Positions 1 through 9,188 are shown, counted from the stretch's first letter. The stretch: 32,523 nucleotides of DNA from Planctomycetaceae bacterium (GCA_021205245.1 JAJPXZ010000076.1:1-32523); one strand, 5' to 3'. Notes: generated by a model from the letters alone, not told the origin. A program made the numbers and translations.

Positions 1-3000
1 CTGCCGTGGGCCTCGTTCTCCTTATCCTCGCCGCCTATCTTGGCTGGCAGCAGTTTGGCTTTGGCCGCAACCGCGACAGTGCGGAAACTCTCCTCTCCTG
101 GGCCGAACGGGCCTGGACCGACGGCGACGTGTCCGCCTCCGCCTCCGCCGCCCGCGAAGCCGACGCCACCCTACAGGGCGGTGCGGCTTTCCTGACCCCC
201 GCCGCTCTCTATAACCACGCCGCCGGGGCGACCGGATTGTTCGCGCCCCTGCCGTCGGCGACCGCCGACCTCGAAGCGAAGGTTAATGTCTATCTCGAAC
301 GCGAGCGGGCGCTGGCATCGTTCCGCGATGCCCTCGACTCGTCCAGCGCGCGCGAAATGGCGGCGCTCCTTCGCGAGACCGCTCCCAGCGCCGATGCCGA
401 TCCCTCCCTCGCCAGGGCGATGGAACGGGTCGTCGCCGTTGCCGCTGTCGAGCGGCTGAAGGCCGACAGCGATTCGTTAACCCCCGAGGAGGCCCGCTCC
501 CGCGCCGCCGCCGACCGGGACATCCTCCTGCCAGTTCTCTCGGGGAACGCGGCAGCCGAATTTGAAAACGAACTTTCGTCCTTTGCTGATAATCAGCGGG
601 TCCGTCTGGGCGGGCAGATTCGCCGCGAGATCCTCGCTGTCGCCGCCGCCGCGCGGGCCGGTGATGAAAACGCGCTCGAACGCTACCGCACCCTCGCGAA
701 ACGGATTAACCAGGCCGACGTACCCGAACTCACCGGTTCACCCGCCGAGATGGCCGAGTCCGAAGACCGCGAGACGCTGCACCAGTTGGCCGACCTCGCC
801 TCGGTTGTCGACGAGGCCGAGAAGTCCGCCCGAACCGCGCTGAGCCGCCCCGAAGCCGAGGGCGAGGAGACGGTTGTCGATACCTATGTCGAACAGGCCA
901 AACAAATCGACGCGCCCAATCCCGCCATGGCCGACGCCGCTGTCGCGATGGTCGAGTCCACCCGCGCCCTCGAGGACGAACTCCTCGGACTGCGGGTCGA
1001 GTTGTTTGGCCGTCTCCAGTCGGAGATGCGCCGCAACCGCGATTATCCCGGTACGCGCATGGCGTGGGGCATGCTTCGCTCCGCCTTCGACGATCCGGAA
1101 ATCCAAGTCAACCCGCGCGGCTTCCGCTACGACACCTCGAACGCGCGGATGGAATTCCTTTTCCGAGACATCCCCTCGGTCATGGAGATGGGCCAGGACG
1201 ATTACGAAAAACGCATCCGCGCCGAGATGGCGGGCTATACCTTCACCACCGGCTGGGCGCTCCTGTTCCATAAGCCCATGGTGTGGATGGCAGACCTTGC
1301 ATCATCCATGCGCGCCGCCAATGTCAATCCGCATCTGCACCCGACTTGGGAGGTGCTGGAAGGCCCCGGCGGGCCGCTTGCCCTCAGCCTGCCCGGCGTG
1401 GCGTCCGATTCCGCCGTCGCCAGTCCTGCCGATGCCCACGGCCGTTTTGTCTTTATCGAAAACAAGCTCCTGCCGGTAACCGAATTGCCCGCACCCGCCG
1501 ACGAGCAGCGTCTTGTCGATGATTTCCTCTCCGCCGCCAGGGCGCTTGAGGAAACGGTGATGAACGACGAGTCGATTCGCCAGCCGCTCCGCCAGGCGCT
1601 GCGGCCCGTCCTTATGGGCACCTACCAGAAGCCGGACCCGCAGGATTATTTCGACTCCGCTTTCTGCCGCCGCCTGATTGAGGCGGATTATCTCGAGACC
1701 TATATCAACCCCATGCCGGACGCAATCCGCCAAGCGCTGGATACCTACCGTCAGGCCCTCGGCAAGATCGAGGCAGGCTATGACGAGTTTTCGGTCGATC
1801 TCGGCGACGGCCGCCACCTCTTCGCCGTCGCCAGGCTCGAGGCCGACCTCACCGAAGGCGCGGCCAGCGACCAGGACCCGGAGACAGGCGAGACCATGCC
1901 CCGCTACACCTGGCGCATCGAGCGGGACGAGTCAACCGTGTTCTACTCGCCCATGCCGTCGCGGTTTGTCTATTCGTTCATGACGGCCGAACATTTTTCC
2001 GGCCGTCACCGCGTCCGTCCCGCCGGCGTGCCGGATCAGACTGAAGTATGGCACGCGACCCGGGGCCGTGTCGGTTTCTACGACGACGGGGCCGAGCGCG
2101 CCGTCGGCGACGACGACGTCTGGAACCAGGCCATCGCCGAGGACTCCAGCGGCCGCTTCGACCCGACCATCGGCCCTCCCGGCTGGAACTTCCCGTTCCA
2201 TATTATGCAGCGGGACGACCAGGGCGATCCGGTCCGCCTCGCCACCTTGTCGGGTGTTGTGGAAAGCCCCGATTTCTCCTCCATTGTGGACGATGAAGCC
2301 CGCCGTGCCGCCGAAGAGGAATGGCTTGACCACACGGCCGAGGTGCTGTCCGAACCGGGCGAACTGGGGCTTATCTTCCACCAGTTCTTCCGCTACTGTT
2401 CCGATTCGCCCCTACCGGAACTGCCGAACCTTATCGGCAGCCACTTCGGCCTGTCCGATACCCACCAGACCGTTTACGAGTCGCTCGAACGGCGTTGGGT
2501 TGGCCGCCTCATCGGCGACTGCGACGACCTTGCCGAGGTTTTCCAGGTCTTGACCCGGCGGCAGGGGAAGCTTAGCCATGTCATGCAGCTTCCCGGTCAC
2601 GCAGCCGCCGGTTATGTCGAGCCGATCGACGGCGGCGGCTATCGCTTTGTTGTCCTGCAGACCGGTCCGGTGATGCAATTCTCCGCCGGGACGTTGAACG
2701 AAGTGGTGGAAATGGCCTACCGCGCCTTTGATCGTGGCGACGGCATTTCCCATATGACCACCGACGCCGTGCCGCTCCTGCTCCGCTTTGCCGACGAGGA
2801 GACCCGCACGCCGTTTGTTCTTTCGGCCCGCATCTATGAAGACGCCGAGTACGCCGACACCATGATCACCGTCCAGTCATACTGGCACGAACACGTCTAC
2901 TCCGCCGCCCTCGCGGTTATGGAGGAGATGGTCGCCGAAGACCCCGAAATCGGCAGCATCAAGGAGCTTGGCAGCCTCTACGAGCGGGTCGGCGAATACG

Positions 3001-4235
3001 ACAAGTCGGAACTGATGCGCCGCCGCGAGCTTGGTATGGTCGAGGACAACCCGCAGGCGTCCCTCTCGACCCTGCTCGAAATCACCCAGCTCCACTTCCA
3101 GGACAAGAACCGCGAAAAGGCGCTCCAGTCGCTCGGCGAAATGGAGACGATCATGCAGCGGATGATCCGCCAGGACGACGCGCCGGAGTTCTTCCGCGCC
3201 ATGACATTCCGCTCGTTCTGGGCCATGTACCTAGCCCGACTCGGTCAGCCCGACCGCGCCTGGACGCTGCTCCGCTACGACGCCACCATGACGAAACGCC
3301 AGCTCGGCCGCATTGCCGAACCGGTCCTCCGCACCCTGGTGGTCCTCTATGACCGCATGGCCATGATGCGGGACGCCGCCGGCGGCACCTTGTCGGGCGA
3401 CGCAAAGACCGCCATGGACGACGTCCGGCGCGAGCTTGAAGAAGCATTCGGCCGCGGCTATTTCAAGGGTGATGATTCGTACAACACCATCATCAACCGT
3501 TACTTCGTCATGGGCCGCTTCGCCGTTTCGGACATCGGCCGTCAGGCCGGATTGGCGTCGCTTCTTCAAGACGGTCCCTATGCGAGTGCGCCGAAAGACC
3601 ACACCCGCCGCCCGCGCAATATCGAGGACGCCGACTGGGAGTGGTTCCGCATCACGCCCCAGCTCTACCTTGCCTTCGCGATGGAAATGCTGGACCAGGA
3701 CGAGTACCCGGAACTCTACGATCCGGCCGGGGCGCGTCCTCTGCTTGAGGCGGTGGCCCGCTCGGCCGAAAAGGGGCAGGGACTCGGCTCCGACGTGGCC
3801 GGCAGCGACGATGTCGTTAAGGCGGAGCTGACCTTATCGTTCCTGAACAACGATCTCGCGGCCTTCCGTCAGGCCATGGTCACAGTCAAGGAAAAGGATT
3901 ACTCCAGCCTTTACGACGACGCTGCCATGACCTTCGGCCTTAACTGCGGCCTGGTGCCGCTGGCCGATTTCCCCGCCTGGTGCGAGGCGTTCCGCGAGTT
4001 TTTCCCCGGTTCGCAGCACTACTTCAAGGTGGTCTACCGCGCCATCGACAAGGAGCATTACGACCACGCGCTGGTAATGGCGGAGGCAACGGCGCGCTTC
4101 TTCCCCGAGCACGAACTGCTCATGAAGGAGGCAGAGTTCATCCGTTCCATCGTTCCCAACCTGAAGATGCGCAAATACAACCGCTCCTACTCGCGGGCAG
4201 CACAGGCCCCGGCCGAAGTGAAACCGGCAGCTTAG
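1..4235 (+). CDS. Large membrane-anchored protein with transglutaminase-like core and TPR-like C-terminus (5' partial)
   Basis: The reading frame is open from the left edge, so the true start is probably upstream; the first possible start in view is GTG at 6, and residue numbers here count from it. At least 1409 residues. The N-terminus is a hydrophobic segment (about residues 1-17, rich in L, V, I, A), so the protein is probably anchored in the inner membrane with a large body outside. Residues about 40-330 are Ala/Glu-rich and probably helical. Around residues 836-870 there is a transglutaminase-like core: I-G-D-C-D-D with Cys839, followed by G-H-A-A-A-G-Y with His865. The Asp usually found after the His is not obvious; the equivalent strand reads V-V-L-Q-T-G. 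Residues about 960-1060 look like paired helices of TPR type. The function is not recognised. It could be a surface peptidase-like protein or a non-catalytic scaffold. The gene ends just before a strong terminator and has no visible operon partner. Confidence 0.75.
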   Translation, partial: AVGLVLLILAAYLGWQQFGFGRNRDSAETLLSWAERAWTDGDVSASASAAREADATLQGGAAFLTPAALYNHAAGATGLFAPLPSATADLEAKVNVYLERERALASFRDALDSSSAREMAALLRETAPSADADPSLARAMERVVAVAAVERLKADSDSLTPEEARSRAAADRDILLPVLSGNAAAEFENELSSFADNQRVRLGGQIRREILAVAAAARAGDENALERYRTLAKRINQADVPELTGSPAEMAESEDRETLHQLADLASVVDEAEKSARTALSRPEAEGEETVVDTYVEQAKQIDAPNPAMADAAVAMVESTRALEDELLGLRVELFGRLQSEMRRNRDYPGTRMAWGMLRSAFDDPEIQVNPRGFRYDTSNARMEFLFRDIPSVMEMGQDDYEKRIRAEMAGYTFTTGWALLFHKPMVWMADLASSMRAANVNPHLHPTWEVLEGPGGPLALSLPGVASDSAVASPADAHGRFVFIENKLLPVTELPAPADEQRLVDDFLSAARALEETVMNDESIRQPLRQALRPVLMGTYQKPDPQDYFDSAFCRRLIEADYLETYINPMPDAIRQALDTYRQALGKIEAGYDEFSVDLGDGRHLFAVARLEADLTEGAASDQDPETGETMPRYTWRIERDESTVFYSPMPSRFVYSFMTAEHFSGRHRVRPAGVPDQTEVWHATRGRVGFYDDGAERAVGDDDVWNQAIAEDSSGRFDPTIGPPGWNFPFHIMQRDDQGDPVRLATLSGVVESPDFSSIVDDEARRAAEEEWLDHTAEVLSEPGELGLIFHQFFRYCSDSPLPELPNLIGSHFGLSDTHQTVYESLERRWVGRLIGDCDDLAEVFQVLTRRQGKLSHVMQLPGHAAAGYVEPIDGGGYRFVVLQTGPVMQFSAGTLNEVVEMAYRAFDRGDGISHMTTDAVPLLLRFADEETRTPFVLSARIYEDAEYADTMITVQSYWHEHVYSAALAVMEEMVAEDPEIGSIKELGSLYERVGEYDKSELMRRRELGMVEDNPQASLSTLLEITQLHFQDKNREKALQSLGEMETIMQRMIRQDDAPEFFRAMTFRSFWAMYLARLGQPDRAWTLLRYDATMTKRQLGRIAEPVLRTLVVLYDRMAMMRDAAGGTLSGDAKTAMDDVRRELEEAFGRGYFKGDDSYNTIINRYFVMGRFAVSDIGRQAGLASLLQDGPYASAPKDHTRRPRNIEDADWEWFRITPQLYLAFAMEMLDQDEYPELYDPAGARPLLEAVARSAEKGQGLGSDVAGSDDVVKAELTLSFLNNDLAAFRQAMVTVKEKDYSSLYDDAAMTFGLNCGLVPLADFPAWCEAFREFFPGSQHYFKVVYRAIDKEHYDHALVMAEATARFFPEHELLMKEAEFIRSIVPNLKMRKYNRSYSRAAQAPAEVKPAA

Positions 4236-4262
4236 GCACAAAGTTCAATCCAGTGCTAATAC

Positions 4263-4293
4263 GGCGTCCCTTTCGGGGGACGCCTTCTTTTTT
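4263..4293 (+). terminator. Rho-independent terminator after the large membrane protein gene
   Basis: An 8-bp perfect stem (GGCGTCCC at 4263-4270 pairing with GGGACGCC at 4277-4284) with a six-base loop is followed by TTCTTTTTTG. It lies 28 bases after the stop codon and separates that gene from the terminase. Confidence 0.9.
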
Positions 4294-4352
4294 GCCTGCC
4301 GAAATATCCTCCCCAGTGCGTGAACGCCGATACAACAAGACCATGCGCCGCC

Positions 4353-4372
4353 CGGCGGACAGTGGTCCGCCG
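4353..4372 (+). other. Leader hairpin before terminase gene
   Basis: CGGCGGAC at 4353-4360 pairs with GTCCGCCG at 4365-4372 around an AGTG loop (8 bp). No T-run follows, so it is not a classical terminator. It lies 28 bases before the terminase GTG start and would sit in the mRNA leader. Its role is unknown. Confidence 0.5.
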
Positions 4373-4400
4373 AGTCAGTCAGGCAAAACGGAGGAACAAT

Positions 4401-5786
4401 GTGCATGAAGAAATCATAGCGAACAATCCCGGGGCCGTGGACGACCCCGCCCTCTTCGCCCGGAGCGTGCTCCACCTGGAGCCGACCGATCAGCAGGGCG
4501 AGTTTTTCGGAGAACTCGCCAAACCCGGGGCGCGGGTGGCGGTGCGGTCCGGCCACGGCACGGGCAAATCCACCGCTCTCGCCGTCGCGGCGTTGTGGTT
4601 TTTGTCGACGCGGAAGGATGCGCTGGTGCCATGCACCGCACCCACCGCCCACCAGCTCCAGGACGTGCTCTGGCGCGAACTGCGCCGTCTTATCACCTGC
4701 ATGGATGACGATTACCGATCCTGCTTCGCCGTGACGTCGGATCGGATAACCCTGAAGGGATCCGCCGGGATGATCGTCGCCCGCACCGCCAGGCCGGAAA
4801 ACCCGGACGCCTTGCAGGGCTTTCACGCGCCGGAAATCCTTTTCGTCATCGACGAGGCGGCGGGCGTCAACGACATCATCTTCGAGGTCGCCCGGGGCGC
4901 GTTGTCGACCCAGTCGGCGCGGGTGGCTCTGACTGGCAACCCTACCCGCCTCTCCGGCTATTTCCACAACGCCTTCCACGCCGCCCGCAACACGTGGACG
5001 CAACTCGTGTTTTCCTGTCTCGATTCGCCCCTGGTCGCACCGGAGTATGCCGGGGAAATCGCGCAGGAATACGGCGACAGCTCGGACGTCTACCGGGTGC
5101 GGGTACTGGGTGAATTCCCCAAGGCGGGCATGAACAACCTCATCCCGCTGGACCTGGTGGACAAGGCGATGGCTAGGCCGGCGCCGCCGTTTTTGCCTCC
5201 AAACATAGGCAAGATCATTGGCGTTGACCCGGCCTGGCTTGGTCCCGACCGTTCGGCGGTGGTGTACCGTGAGGGTCCGGTGGCTCGGGTGCTGTTCGCC
5301 GTGCGCGGAGCCGACACGTCCAGGCTGGCGGAGATGGTGGCGCGCCGAGCCGAGGAAATCCGGCCAGACGGCATTTTCGTCGATCAGACCGGCGTCGGCG
5401 CGGGTGTCCTGGACCAGATCAACCGGCTCGGCTTCAATGCCACCGGTGTGGCGTTCGGAGGTAAGGCGATGAACCCCGATCGCTTCATCAACAAGCGGGC
5501 GGAGATGTGGTGGATGATGAAGGAGTGGATTGAGGCCGGCGCGATTATCGAAATGAACCGCGATCTGCGGGACGACCTCATTGCTCCCGAGTTCTCCTAT
5601 TCACCCGCCGGCAAGATCCAACTCGAGCGAAAGGACGAAATGCGAAAGCGCGGTCACGCGTCCCCCGACCTTGCCGACGCCCTGGCTCTCACCTTCGCCA
5701 TGCCGGTCTACCCCCGTTCGGCGGGAGCGGCATCGGTCGATACGACCAGGAATTACAACCTCTATGAATGGATGGAAAGGAAATAG
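4401..5786 (+). CDS. Phage terminase large subunit (TerL)
   Basis: A DNA-packaging motor: an N-terminal ATPase drives DNA into a procapsid and a C-terminal RNase H-fold nuclease cuts it. I chose GTG at 4401 because GGAGG sits at 4390-4394, six bases upstream. The frame extends further upstream without a ribosome site. The product is 461 residues, a normal TerL length. Walker A is G-H-G-T-G-K-S-T (residues 51-58). Walker B is I-L-F-V-I-D-E-A with Asp151-Glu152. Acidic residues fit a nuclease centre: Asp276 (I-G-V-D-P-A-W), Asp328 (I-F-V-D-Q-T-G) and Asp423/Asp426 in S-P-D-L-A-D-A-L. All key motifs are intact, so this is not an obvious pseudogene. Two bases separate it from the next phage gene. 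No small terminase subunit is visible upstream; the preceding gene is unrelated. Confidence 0.93.
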   Translation: MHEEIIANNPGAVDDPALFARSVLHLEPTDQQGEFFGELAKPGARVAVRSGHGTGKSTALAVAALWFLSTRKDALVPCTAPTAHQLQDVLWRELRRLITCMDDDYRSCFAVTSDRITLKGSAGMIVARTARPENPDALQGFHAPEILFVIDEAAGVNDIIFEVARGALSTQSARVALTGNPTRLSGYFHNAFHAARNTWTQLVFSCLDSPLVAPEYAGEIAQEYGDSSDVYRVRVLGEFPKAGMNNLIPLDLVDKAMARPAPPFLPPNIGKIIGVDPAWLGPDRSAVVYREGPVARVLFAVRGADTSRLAEMVARRAEEIRPDGIFVDQTGVGAGVLDQINRLGFNATGVAFGGKAMNPDRFINKRAEMWWMMKEWIEAGAIIEMNRDLRDDLIAPEFSYSPAGKIQLERKDEMRKRGHASPDLADALALTFAMPVYPRSAGAASVDTTRNYNLYEWMERK

Positions 5787-5788
5787 CC

Positions 5789-6112
5789 ATGGGTATGGCA
5801 GGAGCGGTACTGGGCGGTTCGTTGTTGGGGCTGGGTTTGTCCGGCCTTGGCAAGCAACCGTCTTTCAATCTGGCGTCGGACGTGCATTCGACCATGACGC
5901 CGAATCAACCCGAGGTGCCGGAAATGCCGACGACAGACGCGACCGGCGACGGGGACAACGCGGCGCGTGACAACGCGCTTATGGAAGCGGAACGGAACCG
6001 CGAGCGCCAACAGGCGGCGCTCCGGAAGCGTCAGGCTCAGGAAGTGTTCACCTCCGGCCTCGGCGCAGCCGGCGTGGCTGATACGTCCAAGAAAACGTTG
6101 CTGGGAGGCTAG
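5789..6112 (+). CDS. Small phage protein between terminase and portal
   Basis: A 107-residue protein starting at ATG 5789, two bases after the terminase stop, with AAGGA overlapping the end of that gene. An in-frame ATG at 5768 would add seven residues but has no better ribosome site. The N-terminus is Gly/Leu/Ala-rich and hydrophobic (residues about 3-20). The middle is acidic, followed by a helix rich in Arg, Gln and Glu. The C-terminus has T-S-G-L-G-A-A-G then a Lys-Lys-Thr-Leu-Leu-Gly-Gly end. From memory, small proteins with a similar K-T-L-L-G tail lie next to connector genes in podovirus-like phages, so a virion or connector-associated role is possible. No enzymatic motif is seen. Confidence 0.75.
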   Translation: MGMAGAVLGGSLLGLGLSGLGKQPSFNLASDVHSTMTPNQPEVPEMPTTDATGDGDNAARDNALMEAERNRERQQAALRKRQAQEVFTSGLGAAGVADTSKKTLLGG

Positions 6113-6115
6113 ACG

Positions 6116-7813
6116 ATGCAGTACGAAACAGACGCGCCCGCGTCCGGCTATGCCGATACGGTGCGGGCCGAAGCTTACCGCCGCCGCTGGGGCGAACTCG
6201 ACCGCCAGGCCGACGCCTGGAAACCGCTCTGGCGGGAGGTGAACGAGTATGTCCTTCCGTGGAGCGGCCGGTTTCTCCACTCGCACCGCGATCGTCAGGA
6301 GGTGCGGCGCGGTCAGAACGTCCACAATTCGATTACCTACAACGCCATCCACACAGCCGCCTCCGGACTTCACGGCGGCCTGACCAGCCCGTCGCGGCCG
6401 TGGTTCGAACTCAGCCACCCCGACGAGGAGATGATGGAGTTGACCCAGGTGCGAGCGTGGATTCATCTGGTTCAGAACAGCCAGCGCCAAGTGCTGGCCC
6501 AGTCGAACTTCTACGCCGCTGTGCAGGATCTCTATTACGAGGCATTGGCCTACGGCCAGGGCGTTAGCTTGATGGAACGCGACCCGGGTGGCGGCGTGGT
6601 CCGTTTCCGCACCCTCACCTGCGGCGAGTACCGTCTCGCCAACGGCGCAGACCTCCGTATCAACACGCTCTACCGCCGCTTGTCCATGACCGCGCCGCAG
6701 ATGGCCGAGGCATTTGGCCGCGACAAATTGCCCGAACCGGCCCGCCGCGCCCTCGACGACAAACGAATGGACCAATCGTTCTATCTCGTCCAGGCGATCC
6801 AGCCGTGGGGATTTTTGGACAACTCCCACAGCCGCGAGTGGCAATACGAATCCGTCTACTTTATGGAGGAAGGCAACGACGACGACATCCTGGCGCGGCG
6901 CGGCTACCGGTCCAAGCCGTTTGTCGCCGTGCGCTGGGGCGCGATTGGGGACGACGTCTATGGCTACAGCCCCGGCCAGATGGCGCTGGCCGATATCCGC
7001 CAATTGCAGACGCAGGAGCGGGCCTATGTGAATTCGGTGAACTGGATTGCCGACCCGGCCTGGCTTGTCTCTGACTCGATGAAGGACCGCCTCGCCCGGG
7101 GCGAAATCCGGCCCGGAGCCATCGTCGGCGCGAACCCGCAGGAGGCGCAGCACCTGTTCCGCCCGCTCATGCGGCCGCAGTTCGATTTCGCCAATATCAG
7201 GCTGAAGATTCAGGACGTCGAGGAACGCATCCGTTCCACCTTTTACAATCCGTTGTTTCTTATGGTGCAGACGCGCCGTGGTTCCATGACCGCGACCGAG
7301 GTCATGCAGTTGGTCGAGGAAAAGGCGGCAGTTCTTGGTCCGGTGTTGGAACGGTTCCAGGCCGAACTGTTTGACCCGATTCTCGAACGGGTCTTCACCA
7401 TAATGACGGAAGAATTCGCCATGATTCCACCGCCTCCGGCCGAGATAGCCGGGGAGGGCATCAAGATCGATTACACCTCGATGCTGGCGCAGGCGCAGAA
7501 ACAGGCCGGGTTGTCCGGCATGACGCATTTCCTCGCCATGGCCGGCGACATCGCCGGACGCTTCCCGTCGGCGGCGCTCAAGATAAACCCCGACGAAGCA
7601 ATCGACCAGCTCGCCTATATCGACAACGTGCCGCCCAAGGTGGTGCGGTCGGACGACGAAGTGGCGCGGCTCCGGGAGGAAATGGCCGAGATGGAACGAC
7701 GGCGGGCCGAGCTCGAAAACATGGGCCAGGCCGCCGATGTGGCCCGCAAGCTCGGCGATACCCGAGTCGGCGGAGGCAATATGATAGAGACGCTTTTGGC
7801 ATCGATGCAATAA
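6116..7813 (+). CDS. Phage head-to-tail connecting (portal) protein
   Basis: A 565-residue protein resembling the bacteriophage head-to-tail connector family (T7 gp8-type portal). Portal proteins form the ring at one capsid vertex through which TerL pumps DNA. Supporting features are a helical N-terminus ending in N-E-Y-V-L-P-W, the segment A-S-G-L-H-G-G-L-T-S-P-S-R-P-W-F, which is typical of this family near residues 80-100, and an Arg/Glu-rich helical C-terminus. The length matches the family (about 500-600). It starts at ATG 6116 with GGGAGG upstream, three bases after the preceding stop, so all three phage genes form one transcription unit. The stop codon is followed at once by a strong terminator. 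The usual next genes (protease/scaffold, major capsid, tail tubes) are missing, and the next gene is a host-type permease on the other strand. Confidence 0.9.
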   Translation: MQYETDAPASGYADTVRAEAYRRRWGELDRQADAWKPLWREVNEYVLPWSGRFLHSHRDRQEVRRGQNVHNSITYNAIHTAASGLHGGLTSPSRPWFELSHPDEEMMELTQVRAWIHLVQNSQRQVLAQSNFYAAVQDLYYEALAYGQGVSLMERDPGGGVVRFRTLTCGEYRLANGADLRINTLYRRLSMTAPQMAEAFGRDKLPEPARRALDDKRMDQSFYLVQAIQPWGFLDNSHSREWQYESVYFMEEGNDDDILARRGYRSKPFVAVRWGAIGDDVYGYSPGQMALADIRQLQTQERAYVNSVNWIADPAWLVSDSMKDRLARGEIRPGAIVGANPQEAQHLFRPLMRPQFDFANIRLKIQDVEERIRSTFYNPLFLMVQTRRGSMTATEVMQLVEEKAAVLGPVLERFQAELFDPILERVFTIMTEEFAMIPPPPAEIAGEGIKIDYTSMLAQAQKQAGLSGMTHFLAMAGDIAGRFPSAALKINPDEAIDQLAYIDNVPPKVVRSDDEVARLREEMAEMERRRAELENMGQAADVARKLGDTRVGGGNMIETLLASMQ

Positions 7814-7819
7814 ACAACC

Positions 7820-7850
7820 GGCCCCGCCGAAAGGCGGGGCCACTTTTATA
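7820..7850 (+). terminator. Terminator closing the phage module
   Basis: GGCCCCGCC (7820-7828) pairs perfectly over 9 bp with GGCGGGGCC (7833-7841) around a GAAA loop, followed by ACTTTTATA. It lies seven bases after the portal stop codon. The minus strand has a weaker T-run (TTGTTTATT), so it may also stop the convergent permease gene. Confidence 0.9.
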
Positions 7851-7883
7851 CTCGTTCGATAACGCCCGCGATCACGAGGAAAC

Positions 7884-9053
7884 TCACAGCACATACGCCC
7901 CAACCATCACCGCAAGAAATAGGACATTGATAAGGGTAAAAACGACGAGATACCGCCCTTTATTCCCGTTACTCACAGTACGGACATACAGCTTGTAGGA
8001 AATCAAACTCGCCATCGACGCGATCAGCGTGCCGCAACCGCCGGCGCTCACACCGGCCAACAGCGCATAGCCGTCTTGAGTAAAGCCGGAGAGCATCACC
8101 GCCGCCGGAACGTTCGAAATCACCTGGCTGGCCACGACCGAGGCGGCGAACGGTCGCGGTTCCACCAACTGTCGCAGGGCAGCCTCTACCGCCGGAATGT
8201 GCGAGGCATTACCGACAAAGACGAAGAAACCGATAAACGTCAGTAACAGCGCATAATCCACCTGCTGGATCAGGCTCTTACCCTTCCACGCCATAACCGC
8301 AACGGCGGCGGCAAGGGCGAGGCGGTGATCGATGACATCGAACACGCCCAGCGCGGCGACGATGAACAGGGCGGCGTAGAGGGCTGCGTCACGCCCTCGC
8401 ACCCACGGTTCCTGCGCGGCCGTGCCGCACACCGCCACCGTCTGCTTTCCAAACAGGCAAAATACGGCCAAGACCGCCGCCCCAGCCAGAGAAAGCGGCA
8501 GTACCGCTTGCAGGAACGGGCCAAACGTCATGCTATAACGTGAATACAGGTACAGGTTCTGCGGATTGCCCATCGGGAGAAGAATCGATCCCACGTTCGC
8601 GGCGACGGTCTGGAGGATGACCGTCAGCATCGGGTCCAGCATCGCCCGCTTAAAAGCGAGGATCGCCATAGGCACAAAGACGATCAAGGCGACGTCGTTC
8701 GTGATGATCATGGACGCGAAAAAGGTGGCGAAGACAAGCGCCGCCATCAACGACCGCGCCGTGCGGCAGCGGTTCACCAACTTTGCCGCCGCCAGGTCGA
8801 ACACGCCGGAAATCATAAACCCGCCCGACGCCGCCATCAAACTGGCCAGACACGACAAGGTCTTGCCGTCGATAGAGCCGAGGATGGCGGTCAACGGCTG
8901 CCGCACAACCAGGCAGGAGGCTGCTGCCAAGGCCAGCGAAATCCACAGCACCGCGTCCTTGGCCAGGATGTGGAGAAAATAGGTCCGCCACGTCAATGGT
9001 TGTTGTTTCGGCAGGCGGTTACTGTGTTTATAGAGCCTGGTCGAAGTCGACAT
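7884..9053 (-). CDS. SLC13 / ArsB-NhaD-type membrane permease
   Basis: A 389-residue polytopic membrane protein with about ten or eleven hydrophobic segments. It belongs with the citrate/arsenite/Na+-H+ ion-transporter superfamily. Diagnostic parts are the T-N-D-V-A-L-I motif in the first half, L-L-P-M-G-N-P-Q-N-L (the conserved G-N-P-Q-N of ArsB/NhaD-like permeases), and S-N-V-P-A-A-V-M-L in the second half. These come from the inverted-repeat halves that carry the substrate and ion sites. The substrate cannot be read from sequence: a dicarboxylate, arsenite or Na+/H+ exchange are all possible. The N-terminal 25 residues are polar and contain several basic residues. It stands alone: convergent with the portal gene and divergent from the Gfo/Idh oxidoreductase across a short AT-rich gap. 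Confidence 0.82.
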   Translation of the reverse strand: MSTSTRLYKHSNRLPKQQPLTWRTYFLHILAKDAVLWISLALAAASCLVVRQPLTAILGSIDGKTLSCLASLMAASGGFMISGVFDLAAAKLVNRCRTARSLMAALVFATFFASMIITNDVALIVFVPMAILAFKRAMLDPMLTVILQTVAANVGSILLPMGNPQNLYLYSRYSMTFGPFLQAVLPLSLAGAAVLAVFCLFGKQTVAVCGTAAQEPWVRGRDAALYAALFIVAALGVFDVIDHRLALAAAVAVMAWKGKSLIQQVDYALLLTFIGFFVFVGNASHIPAVEAALRQLVEPRPFAASVVASQVISNVPAAVMLSGFTQDGYALLAGVSAGGCGTLIASMASLISYKLYVRTVSNGNKGRYLVVFTLINVLFLAVMVGAYVL

Positions 9054-9109
9054 GGCTGGGTCCCGGGAAAATTAAGTGAATAAAGTTAATTAAAAATATT
9101 AAGTAGAAC

Positions 9110-9137
9110 TTTACTAAGCGCGCCCGGGCGGTATACT
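9110..9137 (+). promoter_or_regulatory. Probable sigma-70 promoter of the Gfo/Idh gene
   Basis: TTTACT (9110-9115), 16 bases, then TATACT (9132-9137), in an AT-rich intergenic gap (about 9070-9120) between divergent genes. Transcription would begin near 9144, which makes ATG 9189 a better start than GTG 9153, because the AAGGAG before GTG 9153 would fall at the very 5' end of the RNA. Confidence 0.45.
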
Positions 9138-9188
9138 GCAAGGAGCGCATTCGTGGAGACGACTATCCTCTTATTTCGGAGACTTGCA

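Noticed and set aside
5762-7903. A 713-codon open frame on the minus strand opposite the connector gene
   Set aside because: It lies wholly opposite well-supported phage genes, has no ribosome site or recognisable domain, and long antisense frames are expected at this GC content.
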